From Duganella aquatilis (GTDB taxonomy: Bacteria; Pseudomonadota; Gammaproteobacteria; Burkholderiales; Burkholderiaceae_D), in the NCBI RefSeq assembly GCF_009674565.1, contig NZ_WKJL01000016.1, positions 1 through 64,000 on the forward strand: 64,000 bases of DNA, read 5' to 3'. Both the position numbers and the translations under genes were made by a program. This document shows, piece after piece, positions 27,594-35,142 of the stretch (position 1 is its first letter; the number at the start of each line of letters is the position of its first letter). Under the pieces are notes generated by a model. It was not told where the DNA came from. It worked only from the letters and a program-made list of their open reading frames with translations, and did no database searches.

Positions 27594-28940
27594 ATGAGCT
27601 TACGCGAACGCCTGTCGAACGCAGACGAGGGCCGCAACACCGGCAACGGCCCGCCGGGCCTGGCCGCTGCCGCCTACCAGGAACTGAAGAAGAGCATGCA
27701 CCAGACCATCCTGGACCGCATCGACCTGGAACGCTTGAAGCGCCTGACGCCGGAGCAGTTCAAGCACGAGCTGGCGCTGCTGGTCCAGCGCATCATCGAG
27801 GAAGAACGCATCGTGCTTAATCAGCACGAGCGGCACAACCTGGTGCTCGATATCCAGCACGAGATGCTGGGCTTCGGGCCGCTGGAGCCGCTGCTGGCCG
27901 ATCCCGGCGTGTCGGACATCCTGGTGAATACGGCGGCCAGGGTGTACGTCGAACGCGCCGGCAAGCTGGAACTGACCGAAGTCGCCTTCAACGACAACGC
28001 GCACCTGATGAAGATCATCGAGAAGATCGTCTCGCGCGTGGGGCGGCGCGTGGACGAATCCAGTCCGATGGTGGATGCGCGCCTGCCGGATGGTTCGCGC
28101 GTCAACGCCATCATTCCACCGCTGGCGATCGATGGGCCGATACTGTCGATCCGCCGCTTTGCCGTCAACCCCCTTAGCATCGAGAACCTGCTGGAATACC
28201 GCAGTCTGACGCCGCCGATGGTGCAGGTGCTGCAGGCGCTGGCGCAGGCCAAGATCAACATTCTGGTCTCCGGCGGCACCGGCTCGGGCAAGACCACTTT
28301 GCTGAACGTGCTGTCGGGCTTCATTCCCGCGCACGAGCGCATCGTCACCATCGAGGATGCGGCGGAGCTGGCGCTGCGCCAGCCGCATGTGGTGCGGCTG
28401 GAGACGCGTCCGCCCAACATCGAGGGCAAGGGCGAAGTGAACCAGCGTTCGCTGGTGCGCAATGCGCTGCGCATGCGGCCGGACCGCATTATCCTCGGCG
28501 AGGTGCGCGGGCCGGAGGCGCTGGACATGCTGCAGGCGATGAACACCGGCCACGAAGGTTCGCTGGCCACCATCCACTCCAACACGCCGCGCGACGCCTT
28601 GTCGCGGCTGGAGAACATGGTTGGCATGGCCGGTGTGAACCTGACGCCGCGCGCTACGCGCCAGCAGATCTGCTCCGCCGTCACGGTGGTGATGCAGGTA
28701 TCGCGGTTGACGGATGGCGCGCGCAAGCTGGTCAGCCTGCAGGAGGTCACCGGCATGGAGGGCGACGTGATCGCCATGCACGAGATTTTCCGCTTCGAGC
28801 AGAAGGGCGTGGATGCGCGCGGCGCGGTGCAGGGCAGCTTCTACGCCACCGGCGTGCGGCCGCGCTTTGCCGACCGCCTGCGCATGTTCGGCGTGGCGGT
28901 GCCGGACAGCGTGTTCGATCCGGACAAGATCTACGAGTGA
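27594..28940 (+). CDS. cpaF: Tad secretion ATPase CpaF/TadA
   Basis: A 448-residue VirB11/PilT-type hexameric ATPase that powers Flp pilus extension and retraction. Walker A GGTGSGKTT is near residue 226, with downstream Asp-box and Walker B (RIILGEVRGPEALDML) and His-box (GHEGSLATIHS). The start at 27594 has GGAGG 5 nt upstream, and the cpaE stop is 1 nt before it. Confidence 0.95.
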   Translation: MSLRERLSNADEGRNTGNGPPGLAAAAYQELKKSMHQTILDRIDLERLKRLTPEQFKHELALLVQRIIEEERIVLNQHERHNLVLDIQHEMLGFGPLEPLLADPGVSDILVNTAARVYVERAGKLELTEVAFNDNAHLMKIIEKIVSRVGRRVDESSPMVDARLPDGSRVNAIIPPLAIDGPILSIRRFAVNPLSIENLLEYRSLTPPMVQVLQALAQAKINILVSGGTGSGKTTLLNVLSGFIPAHERIVTIEDAAELALRQPHVVRLETRPPNIEGKGEVNQRSLVRNALRMRPDRIILGEVRGPEALDMLQAMNTGHEGSLATIHSNTPRDALSRLENMVGMAGVNLTPRATRQQICSAVTVVMQVSRLTDGARKLVSLQEVTGMEGDVIAMHEIFRFEQKGVDARGAVQGSFYATGVRPRFADRLRMFGVAVPDSVFDPDKIYE

Positions 28941-28944
28941 CGCC

Positions 28945-29922
28945 ATGGACAGTATCTTCACCGCTTTCGCCGTGCTGCTTTTTGCGGCCGTGATCCTGAT
29001 GCTGGAAGGCGCCTGGCTGTGGTGGTCCGGCGCGCATGGCCGCGCCGCGCGCCGCATCGCCAAGCGTTTGCGGCTGATGGCGGCTGCCGGCGAGGGCGGC
29101 ATCGAACGTGTCGACATTCTCAAGCGCCGCAGCTACAGCAGCAATCCGGCACTGGAAAAGCAGTTGCGCCGCATCGCCAGGCTGGCGTCACTGGACCGGC
29201 TGTTGATGCAGGCCGGCGTGCGCTGGTCGGTGGCGCAATTTCTCGGCGGCGCGCTGGCGATGGTGCTGGCCGGCCTGCTGCTGCCGCAGATGATGGGCAT
29301 GCCGTTGCTGCCGGCCGCCGGCGCCTTGGCGCTGGTCGCCAGTGTGCCGTGGCTGCTGCTGTTGCGCATACGCGGCGCGCGCCTGCGCAAGCTGGAAGAG
29401 CAGTTGCCGGAGGCGGCGGATTTCCTTGCGCGCGCGCTGCGCGCCGGCCACTCCTTCGCCAACGTGATGCAAATGGTCGGCGAAGAGCTGCCCGATCCCA
29501 TCGCCGCCGAATTCAAGTTCGCCTACGAGGAAATCAACTATGGCGTGCCGATGAACGAAGCCTTGCACAACCTGGCGCTGCGCGTGCCGCTGACGGACTT
29601 GCGTTATCTGGTGATCGCGGTGCTGATACAGCGCGAATCGGGCAGCAATCTGGCCGAGGTGTTCGGCAGCATCAGCCGCTTGATCCGCTCGCGTCTTAAG
29701 CTGCTGGCGCAGGTGCGGGTGATGTCCGCCGAAGGCCGCATGTCGGCCTGGATACTGGGCCTGCTGCCGCTGGGCGTGATGCTGTTGATGACGCTCTCCA
29801 ATCCGGCCTATGTGGGCGTGCTGTGGACCGATCCGATCGGCGTCAGGTTGATGTGGTATGCGTTTGCTGTCGCGATGTTCGGCGTGCTGTGGATGCGCAA
29901 GCTGATACGCATCCGCGTGTGA
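28945..29922 (+). CDS. tadB: Tad inner-membrane platform protein TadB
   Basis: A 325-residue type II secretion F-domain protein with N-terminal, central and C-terminal membrane segments. The cytoplasmic F domain contains LPEAADFLARALRAGHSF. It forms, with TadC, the platform on which TadA acts. The start is 4 nt after the cpaF stop. Confidence 0.92.
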   Translation: MDSIFTAFAVLLFAAVILMLEGAWLWWSGAHGRAARRIAKRLRLMAAAGEGGIERVDILKRRSYSSNPALEKQLRRIARLASLDRLLMQAGVRWSVAQFLGGALAMVLAGLLLPQMMGMPLLPAAGALALVASVPWLLLLRIRGARLRKLEEQLPEAADFLARALRAGHSFANVMQMVGEELPDPIAAEFKFAYEEINYGVPMNEALHNLALRVPLTDLRYLVIAVLIQRESGSNLAEVFGSISRLIRSRLKLLAQVRVMSAEGRMSAWILGLLPLGVMLLMTLSNPAYVGVLWTDPIGVRLMWYAFAVAMFGVLWMRKLIRIRV

Positions 29923-29933
29923 AGGAGAATGGC

Positions 29934-30860
29934 ATGGATGGATCGCAGATTCTGTTCCTGGCGATTGTGTTCCTGGTGGCTGCCGGCGTGGCGGTGGCGG
30001 CGTTGATGGTGTTTTCGCCGATCGCTTTGCGCGAGCGCCTGAGCGACGTGGTGGAACACACGGAGACGGCGCCCGATCCGGCGGCTGGCGGCTGGGTGGA
30101 GAAGGTGGCGCAGGCGGCGCAGCCGTTTTCCCGCCTGTCGCTGCCGGAGCAGGGCTGGGAAAGGTCGCCGCTGCGCACCCGCTTCATGAACGCCGGCTGG
30201 CGCAGCGCGTCGGCGCCGTCGCTGTATTTCGCCGCCAAGACGCTGCTGGCGCTGGGCTTGCCCGCTGCGCTGGCGCTGTGCGGCGCATTCACGCTGGAGT
30301 CGGCGCACAAGCTGTTCATGTACCTGTTGCTGCTGGTGGCGGGCATCGGCTATTACCTGCCGAATGCGGTGCTGTCGCACATGGCGGCGGCGCGCTGCCG
30401 CGAAATTTTCGAGAACTTCCCCGATGCGCTGGACCTGCTGACCGTGTGCGTGGAGGCGGGCCTGAGCCTGGAGCGCGCGCTGGCCAAGGTGGCGGGCGAG
30501 ATTCACATCAAGAGTCTGGCGCTGGCGCAGGAGCTGCAACTGGCGCTGATGGAGATGCGCGCCGGCTTCACCAAGGAGCGCGCCTTGCGCAACCTGGCCT
30601 TGCGCAGCGGCGTGGAGGATGTCGATACGCTGGTGGCGATGCTGATCCAGTCGGAGCGCTTCGGCACCAGCATGGGCGATTCGCTGCGCATCCACTCCGA
30701 CAACCTGCGCAGCAAGCGCAGCGTGCTGGCCGAGGAAGCCGCCGCCAAGATCGCGTTGAAGTTGCTGTTCCCGCTGATCTTCTGCATTTTCCCAACGCTG
30801 ATGCTGGTGCTGATCGGGCCTGCGGGCATCCAGGTCTTTCGCATGATGCAGGCGCACTAG
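29934..30860 (+). CDS. tadC: Tad inner-membrane platform protein TadC
   Basis: A 308-residue F-domain protein related to TadB, with the conserved segment FPDALDLLTVCVEAGLSLERAL and C-terminal membrane helices. AAGGAG precedes ATG 29934 by 6 nt. It partners TadB in the assembly platform. Confidence 0.92.
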   Translation: MDGSQILFLAIVFLVAAGVAVAALMVFSPIALRERLSDVVEHTETAPDPAAGGWVEKVAQAAQPFSRLSLPEQGWERSPLRTRFMNAGWRSASAPSLYFAAKTLLALGLPAALALCGAFTLESAHKLFMYLLLLVAGIGYYLPNAVLSHMAAARCREIFENFPDALDLLTVCVEAGLSLERALAKVAGEIHIKSLALAQELQLALMEMRAGFTKERALRNLALRSGVEDVDTLVAMLIQSERFGTSMGDSLRIHSDNLRSKRSVLAEEAAAKIALKLLFPLIFCIFPTLMLVLIGPAGIQVFRMMQAH

Positions 30861-30869
30861 GAGATCAGG

Positions 30870-31520
30870 ATGAACAAGCTGCTCATCACCACATCCCTGC
30901 TGCTGGCGGCATGCAGCGGCGCGCGCGCACCGGCGCCAGTGGACGATCCGATCACGCCGCTGGAGCAGGCGTGCCTGCGCGAGCCGCTTGACCCGGCCAG
31001 GTGGGAACAGCTGGCGGCGGCGCTGTCGGCGGCCGGAGAGCGCGAACGCGCGGCCACCATGTATCTGCAAGCGGCATCGCTGCGCCGGCACGATGTGCGG
31101 CAGGACTATACGATCGTGAAGCAGGCGCGCGACGAAGCCGCCGCCGACATGCCGCGCACGCAAATCAAACGTCTTGGCCCTGCACTGGTGGAAGTGCAGC
31201 GGATTGCGGCCGGCGCCAGCGAAACGGCGGCGCCAACGTCCATGCCGCTGCGGCTTGAGATCAGCAACGGCAACGGTGTCGCCGGCGCCGCCGCGCGGCT
31301 GGCGCGCCTGCTGGAAGCGGATGGCGTGAAGACGGTACGCCTGTCGAACCTGCGGCCCTTCGTGGTGCCGCTCAGCCGCATCGAATATCCGCGCGCGCAG
31401 CAGGCGACAGCGCAGGCGCTAAGCAAGCGGCTTGGCCTGCCGCTGCAACAGCGTAGCGGCGGACCGGCCTACGCCGACATGCGCATCGTGCTCGGTCACG
31501 ACATCCGCGTTCTGAAATAA
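30870..31520 (+). CDS. Lipoprotein with TPR-like and LytR_C-like regions, TadD position
   Basis: A 216-residue protein with lipobox Cys15 (LLLAAC), a short TPR-like helix pair (ARWEQLAAALSAAGERERA), and a C-terminal LytR_C-type domain (LEISNGNGVAGAAARLARLL onward). Tad loci usually carry a TPR lipoprotein (TadD) here; this one seems a reduced TPR fused to a LytR_C domain that may contact the cell wall. It is the last gene of the operon; no TadE, TadF or TadG pseudopilin genes follow. Confidence 0.75.
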   Translation: MNKLLITTSLLLAACSGARAPAPVDDPITPLEQACLREPLDPARWEQLAAALSAAGERERAATMYLQAASLRRHDVRQDYTIVKQARDEAAADMPRTQIKRLGPALVEVQRIAAGASETAAPTSMPLRLEISNGNGVAGAAARLARLLEADGVKTVRLSNLRPFVVPLSRIEYPRAQQATAQALSKRLGLPLQQRSGGPAYADMRIVLGHDIRVLK

Positions 31521-31524
31521 AAAA

Positions 31525-31555
31525 ACCGTCCAGGAGGGATCGCCTTCCGGACGGT
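31525..31555 (-). terminator. Rho-independent terminator, minus strand
   Basis: ACCGTCC (31525-31531) pairs with GGACGGT (31549-31555). On the minus strand the stem is followed by a run of T (complement of the A-run at 31518-31524). It therefore suits the minus-strand GIN-domain gene, about 55 nt past its stop. A second hairpin, GCCGGCGT / ACGCCGGC, lies at 31585-31603. Confidence 0.7.
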
Positions 31556-31610
31556 GAAAAACACACCCATGTGTTTCCTGCTGTGCCGGCGTGTCACGCC
31601 GGCGCATTCC

Positions 31611-32381
31611 TTACTGCCAGCTCACGCTGCCCATGCCGCGAGCGCTGGCGTTACGACTGCTTGGGTTGCCGTACACCTTGGCCGAACCCATGCCGGTTAA
31701 TTTCAAATTGGCGCTGGTCTTCGCATACACCGTGGCGCTGCCGAGGCCCGTCATGTTGACATCGATGGCGTCGGCGCGCAGCTGTTCCGCGTCCAGGCTG
31801 CCCACGCCGCCGAGGCTGGCGTGCAGTTGTTTGGCTTGGCCGATGATCTCGATCCGTCCAGCGCCGTTCAGTTGCAGCTCGACGTTATCGCTGTTGCCGC
31901 CGTTGACGGTCATGCCGCCCACGCCACCCAGCCGTACGTCGAGATTGCGATACTGTGCGTCGACCTTCACCGAGCCGGCACCTTCCAGTGCCAGGCGCAG
32001 ATTGTCGCCGCTAAAACCACTGACTTCGGTGGCGCCCACGCCGCCGGAGGTCAACGCGCGCAGTGTCGGCAGCGTCAGCTCGGCGCGCAGTTCGCGCTTG
32101 TTGCCAAAGTTAATCGTGTTCATTTTCCTGGTGCCGATGTGCAGCGTGTCGCCGCTTTGTTCGACCACCACTTTCTTGATCGCTTCCGGTTCGCCGTAGA
32201 TCGTCAGCGCCGCGACCGGACCTTGCCTGACCTTGATGCTGATCACGCCGTCCAGTTCCACCTTGACGGTGCGCGCATCGACGCTGCGGCTCTCGCTGAT
32301 GCTGTCGTCGGCCAGGGCGGCGTGTGCGCCGCTGCTCAGTGCCGCCGCCAGCATCGCGGCCTTCAGGTATTTTTTCATCAT
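31611..32381 (-). CDS. GIN-domain (DUF2807) exported protein
   Basis: A 256-residue protein with a signal peptide (to about residue 24) and a DUF2807 GIN domain, the 'putative auto-transporter adhesin head' family: a repetitive beta-helix with strands such as LGGVGGMTVNGG. GGAG lies upstream of the tandem ATGs. Probably periplasmic or surface; function unknown. Confidence 0.85.
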   Translation of the reverse strand: MMKKYLKAAMLAAALSSGAHAALADDSISESRSVDARTVKVELDGVISIKVRQGPVAALTIYGEPEAIKKVVVEQSGDTLHIGTRKMNTINFGNKRELRAELTLPTLRALTSGGVGATEVSGFSGDNLRLALEGAGSVKVDAQYRNLDVRLGGVGGMTVNGGNSDNVELQLNGAGRIEIIGQAKQLHASLGGVGSLDAEQLRADAIDVNMTGLGSATVYAKTSANLKLTGMGSAKVYGNPSSRNASARGMGSVSWQ

Positions 32382-32404
32382 GCGCTCCGTCGTGGTCGGT
32401 GGAA

Positions 32405-32590
32405 TTACAGGGCTGCTTTTTCTTCAGCGGTCAGGCGCTTGGCGGTGACGGTCACGGTAGGCATCGTGGTCGCTTGTGCTTTGACAGCGATGACGGCCGG
32501 TGCTTCGACGGCGGCGGTGGCGAAGGAAGTAGCGCTGGCGATGACGATGGCGGCTACGAAGATGGCTTCCATGTTTTTTGCGATGTTCAT
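32405..32590 (-). CDS. Small exported protein of unknown function
   Basis: 61 residues: signal-peptide-like start (to about residue 26), valine-rich middle and a charged tail TAKRLTAEEKAAL. GGAG lies 7 nt before the start codon. It is directly upstream of the GIN-domain gene on the same strand, 23 bp away, so probably co-transcribed. Confidence 0.6.
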   Translation of the reverse strand: MNIAKNMEAIFVAAIVIASATSFATAAVEAPAVIAVKAQATTMPTVTVTAKRLTAEEKAAL

Positions 32591-32703
32591 TTTGAGCTCC
32601 TTGTGGGTGGTTAGTTCGTTGCGTTGAGTGAACTATAGACAAGGGCTAACCGTCCATCCACCGGGATGTGACGAACTGCAAAAAACGGGGGACAGGATGC
32701 GTT

Positions 32704-33606
32704 TTAAGGGTGCGAATCCGCGCCGCACAGCAGGTGTCCGCTGGCGGCGTACACGCCGGACAGCCAGGCGGACACGGTTTTGAAGCGGGCGATGGTGCCG
32801 GCGTCGCGATGGCTCAGCAGCCAGATGTCGCGCAGCACTTCGACCTTGGCGCCGATGCGCTGCAGCCCTTCCTGCTCGCCCATGATGCAGGGCAGGAGCG
32901 CCATGCCGACGCCGGCGCGGCAGGCGCGCACCATCGTGCTCAGACTGTTGACCTTGAGGACTTTGCGCGGCTGCGGATTCATGCCGGCCAGCCACTGCAT
33001 CTCGGCGGTGCCGCCCAGCACATCGTCATAGGCGATCCACGGCTGCGTGCCCCAGCAGGCGCGCGGCGTGTCGGCGAACTTGCGGTGACCGTAGACAGCG
33101 AAGCCGAGCTCGCCCAGCTTGCGCATCACCAGCGCCGCATCCTCGCCGGGCTTGCCCAGGCGCAGGGCGAAGTCGGCTTCGCGGCGGGTGAAGGAGAGAT
33201 TCTGGTTTTCCGCCTGCAGCGTCAGTTGCAAGTGCGGATGCTGGGCGTGCAGGGCGGGCACGTGGTCCAGCAGCCAGTAGTCGAACAGGAAATCGATGGA
33301 GGTGATGTTGACCGGCCCGGCGGTGGCGTCGGCTTCCTGCGACGAGGCGTGCAGCATGCTCTGCACGTTGTCGTACACCGCTTCGCCGTGCTCGACGAAG
33401 ACCTGGCCGGCGTCGGTCAGCTGGTAGCCGGTGTTATCGCGGATAAACAGGCGCAGCTTCAGCGCTTTTTCGGCGGCGGCGATGCGGCGGCTGATGGTCG
33501 ATGCGTCCACGCCCAGCTGGCGGCCGGTGGCGCTCATGCTGCCGCTGCGGGCGAGTGCGAGGATCAGCGGGATGTCGTTCCAGTCGAAGTCGTTGCTAGT
33601 TGGCAT
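32704..33606 (-). CDS. LysR-family transcriptional regulator
   Basis: A 300-residue LysR protein with an N-terminal winged helix (DIPLILALARSGSMSATGRQLGVDASTISRRI) and an effector domain. It is divergent from the first alpha/beta hydrolase with 152 bp between, the standard LysR layout, and a TGCAA-N7-TTGCA dyad lies in the gap. Confidence 0.9.
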   Translation of the reverse strand: MPTSNDFDWNDIPLILALARSGSMSATGRQLGVDASTISRRIAAAEKALKLRLFIRDNTGYQLTDAGQVFVEHGEAVYDNVQSMLHASSQEADATAGPVNITSIDFLFDYWLLDHVPALHAQHPHLQLTLQAENQNLSFTRREADFALRLGKPGEDAALVMRKLGELGFAVYGHRKFADTPRACWGTQPWIAYDDVLGGTAEMQWLAGMNPQPRKVLKVNSLSTMVRACRAGVGMALLPCIMGEQEGLQRIGAKVEVLRDIWLLSHRDAGTIARFKTVSAWLSGVYAASGHLLCGADSHP

Positions 33607-33623
33607 ATCGGGGGCTGCATTTT

Positions 33624-33640
33624 TGCAAAGTGGCCTTGCA
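33624..33640. promoter_or_regulatory. Candidate LysR binding dyad
   Basis: TGCAA (33624-33628) and TTGCA (33636-33640) form a 17-bp interrupted dyad containing a T-N11-A spacing, 18 bp upstream of the LysR start codon and about 120 bp upstream of the hydrolase start. Confidence 0.45.
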
Positions 33641-33758
33641 GTGTTGTCTGTTCCGCAAAGTTTGGACGAGGTCTAAGATGCATTCCATCGCAGCTGCAGA
33701 ACGAAATGACTGTAGCACAACACTGGTTATCCATACATCGACTAAAAGGAAGAACATC

Positions 33759-34733
33759 ATGAACACCGCCAACCTGTCCCGCCGCAACGTACTGTTCAAC
33801 TCCGCTGGCGCCGTCGCCGCCGCCGTGGCCCTGCCGCTGGCCGCCCTGGGTACCGCCGAAGCGCAAGCCGCTGTCGCCAAGGGCGGACCGGTCAGCAAAA
33901 CCGCCAGCACCATCACCACCCGTGACGGCGTCGAGATCTATTACAAGGATTGGGGCCCGCGCAACGGCCAACCGGTGATCCTGAGCCACGGCTGGCCGCT
34001 GAGCTCGGACAGCTGGGAATCGGCAGCGTTCTTCCTGGCCAATAACGGCTTCCGCGTCATCACCCACGACCGTCGCGGTCACGGCCGTTCGAGCCAGCCC
34101 TGGGAAGGCAACGACATGGACCACTACGCCGACGACCTGGCGCAGCTGATCGAAGCGCTGAACCTGAACAACATCATCCTGGCCGGCTTCTCGACCGGCG
34201 GCGGCGAAGTGGCGCGCTATGTGGGCCGCTACGGCACCAAGCGCATCGCCAAGCTGGGCCTGATCTCGGCGGTGCCACCGCTGATGCTGAAAACCGCCGA
34301 TAACCCAGGCGGCCTGCCGATCGAAGTGTTCGACGGCATCCGCGCGGCATCGGTCAAGGATCGCGGCCAGTTGTACCTGGACCTGGCTTCGGGCCCGTTC
34401 TACAACTACAACCGTCCGGGCGCCAAACCATCGCAAGGCATCATCCAGGCATGGTATTCGCAAGGCATGCAGGGCGGCTTCAAAAACACCTATGACTCGA
34501 TCAAGGCGTTTTCGGAAACCGACTTCCGCGACGACCTGAAAAAATTCGACAAGCCGACCTTGGTGATCCACGGTGAAGACGACCAGATCGTGCCGATCGA
34601 CGCCGCCGGCCGCGCCTCGGCCAAGATCGTCAAGCACGCCAAGCTGATCACCTACCCAGGGGCGCCGCACGGCCTGACCGACACCCACAAGGACAAGTTC
34701 CACGCCGACTTCCTGGCTTTCGCCAAGTCCTAA
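33759..34733 (+). CDS. Tat-exported alpha/beta hydrolase, chloroperoxidase-like (copy 1)
   Basis: A 324-residue alpha/beta hydrolase of the non-haem chloroperoxidase/esterase type. A Tat motif (SRRNVL) and hydrophobic stretch lead to a cleavage region near residue 36. The catalytic triad is Ser145 in GFSTGGGE, Asp in HGEDDQ and His in APHGL. AAGGAAG precedes ATG 33759. From STITTRDG onward its protein sequence is identical to the second copy at 38151, with about 17 base differences, all silent by my count. It probably hydrolyses an ester or lactone in the periplasm; the substrate is unknown. Confidence 0.88.
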   Translation: MNTANLSRRNVLFNSAGAVAAAVALPLAALGTAEAQAAVAKGGPVSKTASTITTRDGVEIYYKDWGPRNGQPVILSHGWPLSSDSWESAAFFLANNGFRVITHDRRGHGRSSQPWEGNDMDHYADDLAQLIEALNLNNIILAGFSTGGGEVARYVGRYGTKRIAKLGLISAVPPLMLKTADNPGGLPIEVFDGIRAASVKDRGQLYLDLASGPFYNYNRPGAKPSQGIIQAWYSQGMQGGFKNTYDSIKAFSETDFRDDLKKFDKPTLVIHGEDDQIVPIDAAGRASAKIVKHAKLITYPGAPHGLTDTHKDKFHADFLAFAKS

Positions 34734-34741
34734 TCCCCGCC

Positions 34742-34767
34742 AAGGCCCCCTCCGGGGCCTTTTCTTT
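34742..34767 (+). terminator. Rho-independent terminator after hydrolase copy 1
   Basis: AAGGCCCC (34742-34749), loop CTCC, GGGGCCTT (34754-34761), followed by TTCTTT. It begins 8 nt after the stop codon. Confidence 0.85.
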
Positions 34768-35142
34768 ACAAGACCTTGCAGAGAGATACATTAATTTACG
34801 CGTTGATCCTTGTAACTGCGCGCAAAGTGTGGTTTGCAGCGCACAATTTCAAATTGCAAGATCTTTATTTTGAAGGCAGTTGCACGCGTTTTCGGCGCGC
34901 GCTGCTCAAAGTCCAAATCGTTAAGTTAGATTCATATTGCCGGGAGATCGGCGTAAAAAGCTGAAAATTGCCCTGTTGTGTTTTTGCAACGCCGGCTTGG
35001 GTGGTGATGTTGTCGACTGAGGATGTGGAAGAAACCCGCATTGACGCAATTTTCGACGGGTGTTTCCATGATCCCGCTTGAGAAAAATTGCATTTCTCAA
35101 CAATCACCATTCAAAACAAAAAGCCACTTCAGGGAGCAGTTC
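34768..35142 (+). promoter_or_regulatory. 375-bp leader and promoter region of the second TonB receptor
   Basis: No convincing gene is seen here. It is AT-richer than its surroundings. Two dyads stand out: CAATTTCAAATTG at 34844-34856, and TTGAGAAA / TTTCTCAA (35078-35085 and 35093-35100, 7-nt loop), the latter ending 42 bp before the receptor start. Either could be an operator or leader hairpin. A 62-codon open frame inside has no ribosome site. Confidence 0.4.

Noticed and set aside
34776..34964. A 62-codon plus-strand frame in the leader of the second TonB receptor
   Set aside because: No ribosome site and no recognisable protein features; it starts directly behind a terminator.
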